A stretch of DNA of 64,000 nucleotides from Fallopia convolvulus (lineage: Eukaryota; Streptophyta; Magnoliopsida; Caryophyllales; Polygonaceae), in the NCBI GenBank assembly GCA_964016875.1, contig OZ024728.1, forward strand, positions 30,511,865 through 30,575,864, written 5' to 3'. Made by a program: the position numbers and the translations under genes. Below, piece by piece: positions 31,731-43,270 of the stretch. The notes below the pieces were generated by a model that saw only the letters and a program-made list of their open reading frames with translations, did no database searches and had not been told where the DNA came from. The first letter of the stretch is position 1. Every line of letters starts with the position of its first letter.

Positions 31731-33185
31731 CTCTTGAACCAATGTGATGTTAAGATCCTTGGATTTGCAATGATTAAGGAGTTGTATGCTAGTGATCCTC
31801 ACTTTGCTGAAATTTATAAGAATTGCATGTCTAGGGGAGAAATAGATTCCTACTTTATTGATGATGGTTACTTGTTTAAAGCTGGAAAGTTATGCATACC
31901 TTCATCTAGTATACGTAGGCTTCTAACTAAAGAGGTTCATGAATCAAGAGGACATAGAGGTCTAGAAAAGACTTTAGAAGGTTTAAAAGAACACTACTAT
32001 TGGCTTAAGATGAGTAATTATGTGCTTAGATTTGTCAAAAGTTGTGTTGTTTGTGCTAAAGCTAAATCTAGACTTAACCCTCATGGCTTGTACCAGCCCT
32101 TGCCTATTCCTAGTTCACCTTGGGAGGACATTTCTATGGACTTCATTGTTGGATTGCCTAGAACTAGGAAAGGTAGAGATTCTATATTTGTGGTAGTAGA
32201 CCGTTTTTCTAAAATGGCTCACTTTATTCCATGTCACACGACTGATGATGTTGTGCATACTGATTTGTTCTTTAGAGAAATTGTTAGATTGCATTGCATT
32301 CCTTGTTCTATTGTTTCAGATCGTGATGCTAAATTTCTGAGTTATTTTTGGAAAAGTTTATGGTCTAAGTTGAGAACTAAATTGCTGTTTTCTACCTCAT
32401 GTCACCCACAAACTGATGGGCAAACTGAAGTTACTAATAGAACGTTAGGGGTTTTACTTAGAACTATGCTTAAAGCTAACCTCAAACGTTGGGAAGATGT
32501 TTTGCCTTTTGTGGAGTTTGCTTATAACAGGTCAATCCATTCAACCACAAAAATGACCCCTTTTGAGGTTGTTTATGGGCTGAATCTGAGGACTCCAGTG
32601 GATTTGACACCTCAGCCATACAAGGGAAAAGAGAGCTTTGAAGCTGACAAGAGGGCTGAGTTTGTCAAGAAGCTACATGAGAGAACCAAGATGCACTTGG
32701 AGAGCAAATCCATGAAGTATAAGGCCCATGCTGATAAGGGTCGAAAACAGGTTATCTTTGAAGAAGGTGAACTTGTTTGGGTGCATCTTAGGAAGGAGAG
32801 GTTCCCAAATTAAAGGAAGAATAAGCTAGATCAGCGTGGAGATGGTCCATTTCGTGTCATCAGGAGAATCAACCCAAATGCATATCATGTTGACATGCCT
32901 GGTGAGTATGGTGTCCATCCAACGTTTAATGTGGCTAATCTATCTCTTTATGTGCCAGATTTTGATTCCGACGTTGAATCAGAGACGATTCGAGCTCAAG
33001 TGGAGGAGAATGATGCAGTGAAGCCAGCCATGTCTCCTACCGACGTCGATGAGTTGATTCGAGTGCCTTTTGACGGACCAATCACAAGGAGTCGAGCCAA
33101 GAAGATTGCTCAAGGCACAACAACAATCTTGGTTCATTTGGCAGCTGTTCTTGAAGAGCCAAGCAAGACAAAGTGGGTCTCGTGA
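31731..33185 (+). pseudogene. Element B: integrase, with C-terminus encoded inside the 3' LTR
   Basis: The zinc-binding HHCC part is visible (HESRGHRGLEKTLEG ... CVVCAKAK). The DDE core shows D in ISMDFIVGLPRT, D in IVSDRDAKFL and E in TDGQTEVTNRT, so the catalytic triad is present. One in-frame TAA (32811-32813) separates the C-terminal part. That part continues in frame across the 3' LTR boundary (33011) and stops at 33186, so ~58 codons, including GPITRSRAKKIAQG, lie in the LTR. This overlap is known for CRM elements and their integrase C-terminal CR motif. Confidence 0.9.
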
Positions 33186-33460
33186 ATTCGACATCAATTG
33201 AGGCCGGATTCCATGGATTAATCATAGGGGCCGAAAATTCACACTATTTCTTTATTTAGAAACATGTATTGGCTTGTCTCACTTTAGGGCTGAATTTAGT
33301 AAGTGACCGGGTGAGATAAGTTGGTATATGGGTGAAAGTCAACTCTTTGACTTGACCATTCTAAGTAGAGAAAATATCTTTACTATTATTAATATAGGCG
33401 TGTTTTTCTTATTTAAATAATGAAGAGAATTCAATCATTAGGCTTATGTTAGTTGGTTGA
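33011..33460 (+). repeat. Element B: 3' LTR, first piece
   Basis: It starts TGATGCAGTG and matches 25374 onward. It is interrupted at GTTGA (33456-33460) by element C. The purine-rich GTGGAGGAGAA just upstream of 33011 would be the polypurine tract and is also coding. Confidence 0.9.
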
Positions 33461-34943
33461 TGTTGAGAGGGTTGATTGACAACAAATAAATTTATAGTCA
33501 AGACCCTGCTGAGTATAGGGGAGTCAGGATCGTTCCATGGGAAGCATTGCTGTTTGTTTATCAAACTACTTAGAGAAATAAAACAAAGCAAAACAACACA
33601 ACACACCTACTACCAACCTCGTTAACGACTTTGTCAAGGTCGTTAACGAACTTGGATAAACTACGAAAACACACACTAACGACCTAAGAACAGGTTCGGT
33701 ACCGAGGCAACGAACTCAGTAACGAATATAACGGAAGAAATTCAAATAAGAACAAAAATCTAGGACAAGGGTACCACAACATAGCCATGCATATCAACTC
33801 GTAAGAAGATAAAGATCATGCCTTTAAATAGATAAATTCATCAACTTTCGCTGATTAGCAAGCAAATCAATTTATTCTCATAAACTAATTCACCCAATCA
33901 CTTGTTTTTGATCCAAATCTCGAAACTTTCGTTGTCGAACAATATCAACATTCAAGTTACTAACATTCTCTTTCGAACAAGTTAAGAACTCAAATTACCT
34001 CGATTCTCATCTAGGCATAAACACAACAAGCAATCTAAAAATAGATAAAAGGCTTTCAACACATCAACTTACTCATCAAACCATGCACAACTATGCCGGG
34101 TTTAACCCCCGACCCTAGATAGGAAAACTACTCACTACTCATAACTATAAAGCAAACAAATTCAATAAGAGAAAACATTGAAAGCAAAACCAACTACTTC
34201 AAATTAATAAGAAATATCGTCTTACAGACCTCAGAAGAAACCGAAAACAACAAGAATACCGAACAGAATAACGATCAAGGACCTGGCTTCACTCTCTTTC
34301 CACCTCGGTACGACTTCTCCTCCGACTCGACTCTTCTCTCTCTCGACTCTCCTCAATCTGATCTCCACTTCTACCCCCCCCCCCCTTAGGCTAGAAAAGA
34401 AGGGTATTTATACTAATAAAGCTATCTACTAAAAAAGGCTAGAAGATAAAAACTTTCCTAAAAAATAGAAACTAACTCTAAAAAGATAAAAGATAAAATC
34501 TAAAAAGATATCAACACCTAAAATACAAAATAATAACCCTAAAACTCATTAAGAACGCTACCGACACGGAATCATCAAGATAGATTTCCGCACAGGGTTG
34601 GTAGACATAAGATCGAACTCTCGAAAGCCTCGTTAACGACCCTTCACAGCCTCGTTAACGAGCCTGGATTTGGCTTTCTTCAACACTTCAACTCTAAAAA
34701 TCTGACTTCGACTCCTTTATCCTCATATTCTTCCGTCTTCCACCATAGCACTCCATTCAGCTCTAAAAAGCACCGTTTCCTTGCTAAAACCTACAAAAAG
34801 ACACAAAACGTAGTAGCTTCCATACTTTTCACAAAATATGCAAACTCATCCAAAAATACACAAAACTAACCCTAAAACTACTAAAACCAAACCTAACAAA
34901 TTAAGAAAACACACAAAAAACTATACCAAAAACATGAATATCA
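33461..34943 (-). repeat. Element C: left (3') LTR
   Basis: 1483 bp. It is very similar to the right LTR. The main visible differences are a C-run (about 34374-34385) that is longer than its counterpart near 46370 and a short indel near 46608-46630. A GTATTTATA (TATAAATAC on the minus strand) box lies at 34404-34412. Confidence 0.95.
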
Positions 34944-36658
34944 AAATACCCCATACTTAAACTTGCTTGTCCTCAAGCAATCACCAAACAATAATCAAAA
35001 CCAAACAATCATACTCATCAAGCTCATAGCCATCATCTAAAAAGCAACTTCAACACATAGAAGAAAATAGCAAATGACTATTAATGTCATCACACATATA
35101 TGCACCAAATAGACATAAGAAAATACAATCCAACCTCACAAGGGATAATGCGTGTTTCACTCATCTCTCAAGTGTTTAGGCTTATAAATTCAATCTCTCA
35201 ACTCATCTTATATACAAAAACTCATAGAAATTGGAACTTATATCACCAAACTCTCCACCTAAGATTTGTCAAAACAAGCAAAAATCATCAAGAGAACTTA
35301 GGCTCAATGAAAAACTTCATAGAAGCTTCCATTCGGCCGGGTTGTAATGGGGCTTGGTAAAGACAATAAGGCGTGGAAAATATTTTGGCTATGTGGTGCT
35401 AATAATATCCGGGAATCAAAGACTCCTAAAAACTCACACATAAACAAAACACTCATAAAAAAAATCATACCAAACTCACTCTTCAATATGCACTTTTCTT
35501 TCACTCACCCATCATATCCTAGAAAGTCTCATAAAATAACTCAAAAGAATCTCTGATTTGTCTTTCAAACACAAATGCACATCTTAATTCTCTTCCTTTT
35601 CTTATCAACTTCTCCCCCTTTTTTTTCTTTTTTTTTCTTTTGCTTGCGCAGCCTCGTTAACGAACCAACTAGGTCGTTAACGAGCTTCATCGTGTATACT
35701 TCCTCACTTTTTCTCAACAATTTTTCTTTTGTGCATCCTTTATACCAAGAGATCTTTCTTTTTACAACATAAAACAAGAGACTTCCAATCTACCCTTCCC
35801 AACAATCCCTCAATTTCAAAACCAATCATAACATCTCACCCAACAACCTGACCTCTCCAATCTAAGTCCTAATCCCCGGATAGGGTCAAGCTTTTCTCGG
35901 CTAGGGAACAATTTTGTGGAGCTAAAAATAAAAGGCTTCAGGCTCAAATTGGCTTCAAAAAGAGGAATAACATAAGGTGGATATGGATTAATAGGGCTTA
36001 TGAAAAAGTTCTCCATCATATGATCTTCACAAGTAATGAATTATAAATCTTATATAGGTCTCAAGTAATAGATAACCATCACAATTCCAAGAGATAATAT
36101 GCATATAGAGAGTAAATCACACAAGAAAAGAAGAGGGATTTTTGATGTTCTCCCTATAAGGCCAAAAATAACTCACAAGGTAAAATTTTGTTGGATTGCA
36201 TCACTTATGCTAATAAGGTATACATGCTCAATTTCATCGTATGCTATTCCTTCCTAAAAACAACTTCAAAATAAGAATCAGGCTATACTTTCAAAGACAT
36301 GCTTGCAAGGAATTATATGATCATGCTAGCAACTACTATCATAGAACCATAAAAAAGGGATATTTATCAATTCTAAAAAATTCTTTTTGTTGAAATTTTT
36401 CAAATTTTTTCGATTTTTTTTTAATTATGAAACAAAGAACTACTGAAGACAAACAAAACACATAAAAAAAACAAGACACAAACTTAAACAAGACACTAAG
36501 ACACCTAACTTAAATATCCTTTCCCACCCCATACTTAAAATTACAGTGTCCCCACTGTAATAAAAATAAGAAGAAGAAAAGAAAACAAAACAAAAGAAAG
36601 AAAGCAAAAGAAAAAGAAAAACTTACAAGATCTTGAAAGGAGAAAAGAAAACAACTTT
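34944..36658 (-). other. Element C: 3' non-coding region
   Basis: About 1.7 kb between the downstream ORF and the 3' LTR. No coding segment recognised. It contains one TCGTTAACGA pair (35654 and 35674), pyrimidine-rich (35600-35645) and A-rich (36440-36620) tracts, and the minus-strand tract AAGTATGGGGTATTT beside the LTR, which would serve as the polypurine tract. Confidence 0.65.
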
Positions 36659-38223
36659 TTAAACTGACTCAACGCCCAGGTGGTGGAAAATAATGCTCGA
36701 AGTTCCCCATGAAGTCATACATCGTCCTCTAGCGCTCTCCATCCTCCGGCTCTCTCTGCTGATGCCTCGTATCCTCGAATGCCATGCGAGCAGAATAGAC
36801 ACTCTCCCATCTATCCATCCTCCGATGAATATGTGTCTGCTGAATGTTAAGCTGCTGCATCTGAGCTGAAAGATCTTCGGCCCATGGTGGCGGGATACTC
36901 GATCCAGTATACTCGGGCTGAGGAGGTGGTTGGTAGTGATTGTGAGGCTGGAAGTGGTCTTGATAAAGAACTGGGTTGTACGGCATGAGACCGTAAGAAT
37001 GAGGGTCGGTAGGTGGCTGTGGGGGGTCGTTACCGACGTTGTGGGCCTCGGTAGGAGCATCGGTAGAAGCCTCGAAGTGGTCGTTAACAACCCTGGCGGG
37101 CTCGTTAATGAAGATATTGTTGCCCAGAATTTCTGTATCGAGGTCATCCTCCTCGATGTCGAGCTCCTCTGTACCTCCCTCGGTGGCTGCCTCGTCAGTC
37201 TCGTCTTCAACTTCCATCCCTTCTCCCTCTCTTTCAAACCGGGACTCGCATGGCCGGAGCTTTAACTCATCTTGTGGCTTGGGCTCTAACGGGAATGCAT
37301 GCCCTGTCCATGCCTCGTACCAATTTGGTATATAAAGAAGCTCCAACTTATCCAGGGTGGTACAACATCTCGGCCTAGAACTTTTGTAGTGTACCCGCCT
37401 TCGGTTTGACTGAAAATACCGGAACTAAACCAATAGTTCCTATTGAGAAGCTGAGCGTGGGCCGGTGTGTAGAGGGTGAGATCAACTCCAAGATTGGTTG
37501 CCAAGTGACTTACTAGGTTTTCGCACCATACCTCCTTCGACTTGATCGACTTCTCACCATAGTATAGCCATTCGTACCCCAAGTTCAATGGGGCGGGATC
37601 CTCAAAAAGAATGGTGTGGAGGCATGCAACTTCTATCCTTGTTGGCCTGTTCAACTCCCTTTTAGGCCAGAATGTAGCGGCTAGGACTCGGAGAATATTC
37701 CTAAAAATGGGGTTGATGATGCTCGCCCCGGATAGTGCTGCCGCGGAGGGCTCTACCTCCCCGGTGATGTAGCTCCAAGTCCTCGTCACCTTGTAAACCT
37801 TAAGACTGTAATCTCGAGAAGGATTTGGGAGCTCAAGAATGGTGTTGAACTCCGCCAAAGTAAACTCACGGTTCACGTTACCGAGCCTGAATCTGATTCT
37901 TCCTTCCGAAGTCTTCGTCGGGAATCTCGTCTCAAGAGTGGCTCGGATGTGAGAGCCGGGAAGTGTGGTACATTCTCCTTCTTCAATAATTGAGGCACGC
38001 CGAGAATAGCGAAGGCCTCCTTGACATCATCGTAGATCCGCATTTGCTTTGCACTTGACCTCGAGAACCACTTAGTGTTGTGGTCCTTGTCTAGTATGGC
38101 ATTGTAGCGGTCCGCTTGTCCTTGAGTGCGCAAGATCACGTTGTCCATGCGGAGTGGAGATGGGGACCGTTGATTCCTCCTCTTCTTTTGGGCTTGGGTT
38201 GCGGCTCGGCTTGAACTTGCCAT
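36659..38223 (-). pseudogene. Element C: downstream Athila-type ORF (env-like position)
   Basis: The minus strand shows three successive frames: 38223-37873 (N-terminus MASSSRAATQAQKKRR), 37876-37286 (NREFTLAEFNTILELPNPSR, GASIINPIFRNILRVLAATF) and 37346-36729 (Gln/Pro-rich C-terminus with LSAQMQQLNIQQTHIHRRMD). They overlap or abut but are out of phase, implying two frameshifts, near 37880-37900 and near 37330-37350. It matches the family of Athila proteins encoded 3' of pol, often called env-like because of its position. I see no signal peptide or clear membrane segment, so an envelope role is not supported here. Function unknown. Confidence 0.75.
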
Positions 38224-39427
38224 GTGGACCTAAAAAGAATACAACTTTTCCAAGATAAGATCCACTCAAATCAATAGACAAGAGACCCCATACTTGGTCT
38301 CGAAGTAGCTTCTCGGAATGCCTCGTTAACTGCCCAATTGGGGTCGGTAACAGGTTTGGACTGGTTTTTCAGCTTTGATGATACGCAGGGTCGTTAACGA
38401 GCCTGGTGGGTCGTTAACGAGCCTGTAAAAGAACCAGTCGAAAATTTCTGAGTGGAAAAGACTCCTATATTAAGCCATGAATCAAGCATGCATCTCTCAT
38501 AATCCTATGTAAGGCACACAATCGGGTATACGCACCTTATACTTGCTCAATTACCCATCCCGAACATGCTATGATTGCCCAAGAAACTCATGGTGAAGAT
38601 CAAAACAATTCTGAAACAAAGTAGTTCATGCTTTTCTTAATCAAATTGCAATGGAGAATCGAGCAAGAACAAACCCATAGAAATCAAAATCAACCACCAA
38701 TACATTAAGCAATAAACTCATTGAGCAACAAGAACATGCCATTCGATCCTCTATGAACAAGATATGAAATTTTGACCCTATAAACCCTGAATCATGCAAT
38801 AGAGAGTTAGGGTTTAGAAATCATACCGGTAGATTGAGAAATTGAAGAGCAAAGATTGAAGATTTGGGTGGTTCACGAGCTCGGATCTCGTCGGTAAGCA
38901 GAGCAAGGGCGGCGAACTTCGTTAACTAAGTGGGTCTCCGAAGTTCGATGGCGGTGAAAATTCCGATCGGTGGTGAGGAATTTCGGTAGGGATCTTGGGG
39001 GATTTAAGCTTTTAGATTGAGAGATTGAGAGTGGAGTTTTGGGAGGTTTGGAAGGGTTTTATAGGAGAGGCTAGGGGTAGGGGAAGAGGTGAAAGGGGCG
39101 GAACATGGGTAAGATATAAGATAGATTAGGGTTAAAAAACTTACCTGCCCGTTTTGCTGAGTCGGGTCGCCAAACCGGATCGTTAACGACCCTGGGTGGG
39201 TCGTTAACGAGCCGCCATAGCCTTTCTCAAGTGATTTACGAGCCCAAGACCTGCATCTTGTTAGCTTAAATCTATTCTATCTTTCTATTTCTAAACTACT
39301 TACTAAAACTCAAAAGAAAACTAGGAAAAAGAAAAAGAGAAAAGAAGAAAAACTAAACTATACTAAAAGCGGGTTGCCTCCCGTAAGCGCTATTTTTAAC
39401 GTCGTCAGCCCGACATACTTACCTTGG
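38224..39427 (-). other. Element C: spacer between integrase and the downstream ORF
   Basis: About 1.2 kb, non-coding as far as I can see. It contains two TCGTTAACGA pairs (38391/38411 and 39180/39201) and could hold the splice acceptor or promoter for the downstream ORF, but I cannot point to one. Confidence 0.6.
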
Positions 39428-40600
39428 CTAATCCGACATTGTAAGAGCCATAGTGACTCTAATCTCTTCATCCGGGTCGGGTTGCTCATGAAACTTTTTC
39501 AGTCGGTGGCCGTTAACTTTGAAGATTGCCCCTTGGTTATCGATCAACTCTACCACGCCGTGGGGATAGATGTGATGAACCACAAATGGCCCGCTCCATC
39601 TTGTCCTTAGCTTCCCTGGGAATAAACGGAGTCTAGAGTTGAAAAGAAGTACTTTATCGCCAACCTCATAAGTTTTGGGCACCAGTTTCTGATCATGCCA
39701 CCGCTTGGTGCGCTCTTTGTAAATTTCAGCATTTTCATACGCCTTAAGCCTCAACTCCTCTAGTGCTTGCAAGTCCATGAATCATTTTGCTCTAGCTGCG
39801 TTGGGATTCATGTTAAGCTCCTTAAGAGCCCATAATGCTTTTTTCTCCATCTCAACCGGTAAATGGCATGCCTTGCCATACACTAGATTATAGGGAGTGG
39901 TGCGTAGAGGCGTCTTGTATGCTGTCCTATATGCCCATAGAGCGTCATCCAATTTAGAAGACCAATCCTTCCTGGAACGGGACACTGTCTTTTCCAATAT
40001 GCTCTTTATCTGCCTGTTTGAAACTTCAACTTGGCCACTAGTTTGGGGATGATATGGTGTTGCCACCCGGTGTGATACCCCATACTTAGCCAAAAGTGCT
40101 TCAAAGCTCCGCTCAATGAAATGAGATCCACCATCACTAATGAGGATTCGTGGAACGCCAAACCTGGGAAAAATGTTAGTCTTAATAAACTTGGCCACGG
40201 TTTTAGCGTCGTTGGTCCTTGTAGCAACGACCTCTACCCACTTAGAGACATAATCGGCCGCTACTAGGATATACTTGTAGGGGCCTGATGCGGGAAAAGG
40301 TCCCATGAAGTCTATGCCCCATTCGTCGAATAACTCGACTTCTAGTATCCCGGTCAGCGGATTCTCATGTCTCCAAGTGATGTTGCCCGAGTGTTGGCAT
40401 TCATCACATGCTGTCACATAAGCCTGTACATCTTTAAACATGGTTGGCCAGTAGAGACCACTTTGAAGAATCTTCGTCGTGGTTTTGAATCCTTTTGCAT
40501 GGCCTCCGGTAGGAAGTGTGTGACATTGACGGATCACGTTCTCGACTTCCTCTTCTGGGATACAACATCTAAAGAGGTGATCACTTCCTTGCTTAAACAA
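39428..40600 (-). pseudogene. Element C: integrase
   Basis: The minus strand from 40600 shows the HHCC zinc-binding part (CHTLPTGGHAKGFKT ... CDECQHSG). The DDE core follows with catalytic residues in WGIDFMGPFPAS, ISDGGSHFIERSFE and TSGQVEVSNRQ, so the triad is complete. An in-frame TGA at 39782-39784 cuts off the C-terminal domain, which continues in the same frame (39778-39428; KERTKRWHDQKLVP, FPGKLRTRWSGPFVV). Wording is Athila type. Apart from the TGA the reading frame is clean. Confidence 0.9.
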
Positions 40601-41241
40601 GTAAGGATCATCCCAATAGGACTGTTTTACATCGTGGAGGAACTTCTTTTTCTTTTGTGGGGTTAGTCCCTCGGGGATTACGCCTCCTACAAGATAGTTA
40701 GCAAAATCCGCGAACCAAGGGGTTTTTTACCCTCTAACAGCATGAATTGATGTAAAAGAAGTGGAAGCAGCAGGAGAGGAAGGGGTTGAATCGAATTGAA
40801 TGAGTTTTGGTTTAGAAATCTTACCTGATCGGGTCGTCACTGGACCTGTGTGGGTCGTTAACGACCCTGGAGCTGTAGTATTATCCTCGGTGACGACCTC
40901 CCGTGGCATAGTAACAAACTGCCTGAATGTTGTGTCAATGCACCTTGGGTCTTTGCCTTTGTGCTCTATGCTTTCTAGCCTCGGTGCCTCGTTAACGACC
41001 CTGAAGGGGTCGGTGACGAGGGTCTTGTTGAGTTCGACCTCGTTCAAAATGAGGTGTTCGTCTGGTCAGGAATCATTTATTGGCACTTCATTGTTGGATC
41101 CGGTGATATGCTCAACCGGTAATCTGGATAAGTGGTCTGCCACTAGGTTTTCTGCTCCTTTCTTATCTCTTATTTCATGATCAAATTCCTGCAGTAAGAG
41201 CATCCAACGAAGCAATCTAGGCTTGGCATCCTTTTTGCCCA
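40601..41241 (-). pseudogene. Element C: RNase H end and RNase H-integrase linker
   Basis: The minus strand 41240-41050 continues RNase H after a frameshift. Then 41047-40727 is an open linker that includes two TCGTTAACGA copies (40988 and 40855), read in two different frames (VVNEAP and GSLTTH). A stop at 40727-40729 precedes the integrase entry (WFADFANYLV-like sequence). The linker looks expanded by the repeated motif. Confidence 0.7.
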
Positions 41242-42440
41242 TTAGGTATTTAACAGCCTCATGGTCAGATAAACAATCACTTTTGATCCAACAAGGTAGG
41301 ACCGGAATTTTTCAAAAGCAAATACCACAGCAAGGAGCACCTTCTCCATTGTGGTATACTTACTCTGCGCCTCATACAACATCTTACTGGCGTAGTAGAT
41401 GGCGTGGAGTTTCTTATCCTTCCGTTGACCCAAGACTGCACCGACTGCATAATCACTAGCGTCGCAATTCGAGGACTGCATGATAGGGGCGGACACGGGG
41501 GCTGTTCTTAACGTGTAAAATGCTTCAAGACATTCTGGAGACAGCTCAAACACTACATCTTTCATTAGTAGGTTAGTCAAAGGTTTAGCTATCTTAGAAA
41601 AATCCTGAATAAAACGTCTATAGAAACCAGCATGCCCTAGGAAACTCCTAATGTCTTTTACAGAAGAGGGAGGAGGTATTTTTTCAATAAGCTCAATCTT
41701 TGCTTTATCCACTTCTATCCCTCTCTTAGAGACAAGATGTCCTAGCACTATCCCCTCTTGAACCATGAAATGGCATTTTTCCCAATTTAACACAAGATTG
41801 GTTTCTTCACATCTTTTAAGCACACGTGCAAGGTTAGCAAGACAAGTATCAAATGAAGAACCATAAACAGAAAAATCATCCATGAAGACCTCTACAATCT
41901 CCTCTATCATATCCGAAAAAATGGCCATCATGCACCTTTGAAAGGTGGCGGGGGCGTTGCAAAGCCCGAATGGCATTCTTTTATAAGCAAAAGTTCCATA
42001 GGGACATGTAAAGGTAGTCTTCTCCTGATCATCAGGATGAATGGGAATCTTCCAAAAACCGCTATAGCCATCTAAATAATAGAAATAATCATGCTGGGCT
42101 AAGCGTTCTAATACTTGATCAATGAAAGGAAGCGGAAAATGATCTTTTCTAGTAGCACTATTAAGCTTCCTATAATCGATGCACATCCTCCAATTGGTAG
42201 TGGTCCTAGTTGGAATAAGCTCTTTCTTTTCATTTTCTATGACAGTCATTCCCCCCCCCCCCTTTTTGGGACTACATGGACCGGACTCACCCACTGGCTG
42301 TCCGATATAGGAAATATGATCTCAGCATCAAGTAATTTAATGATTTCCTTTTTGACCACATCCTTCATGTTAGGATTTAACCTACGTTGATGCTCTATAG
42401 TGGGTTTATGATTATCCTCCATGTATATCCTATCATGCAA
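41242..42440 (-). pseudogene. Element C: reverse transcriptase and RNase H (N-terminal part)
   Basis: RT blocks of Athila type: NWRMCIDYRKLNSATRKDHF, DGYSGFWKIPIHPDDQEKT, MPFGLCNAPATFQRCMMAIF, the intact catalytic box VFMDDFSVYG, then IRSFLGHAGFYRRFIQDF and the RNase H start. The RT N-terminus (42440-42246) is out of phase with the main frame. The break sits in a homopolymer of at least ten C's at about 42250-42262 (G's on the coding strand). The frame is lost again near 41262 in RNase H. Replication slippage or a sequencing error in the homopolymer could explain the first break. Confidence 0.9.
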
Positions 42441-43270
42441 AGAGAAGGGGATATGCCAGTTATATCATCTAGGGAGTAGCCTATGGCTTTTCTATGCATC
42501 CTAAGCACATTCAGCGGTTTCTCTACTTCCTCATCTTTTAATTTAGCATTGATGATGACAGGAAAAGTAGAATTAGGAGCAAGGAATTCATACATGAGGG
42601 AGTCCGGAAGTGGCATTAATGTTGGAGAAGGTTCAGCTGGAATGAGAATTGGTTCTTCTGGCTCCGTCTTCAACACTTCTTCAAGATATTCAAACGCTGA
42701 AATTTCATTGTCTTCGGCCAGGGTCGTTAACGATGCTGATGGAGTCGTTAACGAGCTTGCTTCTTCTGCCAGGAGAATCGGTATTAAGGCTGGGGGACTC
42801 GTTATTGAAACTACAGGGGCTATTTCTGCCCATCTTTGACTTGAAAATTCATCATTTGACACCAATCTTCCAATAGGGTCCCCACATTCGATAATCTCGT
42901 TATGGGTGTAGAGCATCTTAACTTCGGCTCTATTGGTCTCCTTCATTGACTGTTTGAACCGAAATTCCGTCACCTCATCCCCAATCTCGAAAGTTAGGAG
43001 TCCCCTCGTAACATCAATTATGACTCCAGCTGTGGTGAGGAACGGTCTCCCCAAGATAGTAGGAACTACCGGGTCTTCGGGCATTGCCATAACTATGAAA
43101 TCATTTGGGACAAAGAACTTGCCCACTTGAACCGGAAAGTCTTCTACAACCCCTGTTGGTTTGATACAAGAGCCATTTGCCATGTATAACCGCATGTTAA
43201 TTGGCTCTAGGGGTCCCATGTTGGCTTTTGACCAGATTGAAAGAGGGAGTAAACTAGCACTGTTCCCAGA
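42395..43270 (-). pseudogene. Element C: protease region
   Basis: The minus-strand frame from 43219 carries the retropepsin second block PTILGRPFLTTAGVIIDV. The Asp-Leu-Gly active-site region lies just upstream (about 43255-43275) in the end of the gag frame, separated by a frameshift near 43262. Another frameshift near 42440-42455 separates it from RT. Two TCGTTAACGA copies (42724 and 42745) are coded here as SLTT repeats. Confidence 0.8.

Noticed and set aside
36930..37335. Plus-strand frames opposite the downstream Athila ORF
   Set aside because: Antisense shadows; the minus strand carries the recognisable family.
36659..38223. Functional envelope protein
   Set aside because: Only the position after integrase suggests it; no signal peptide, membrane segment or cleavage site is visible and the frame is broken twice.
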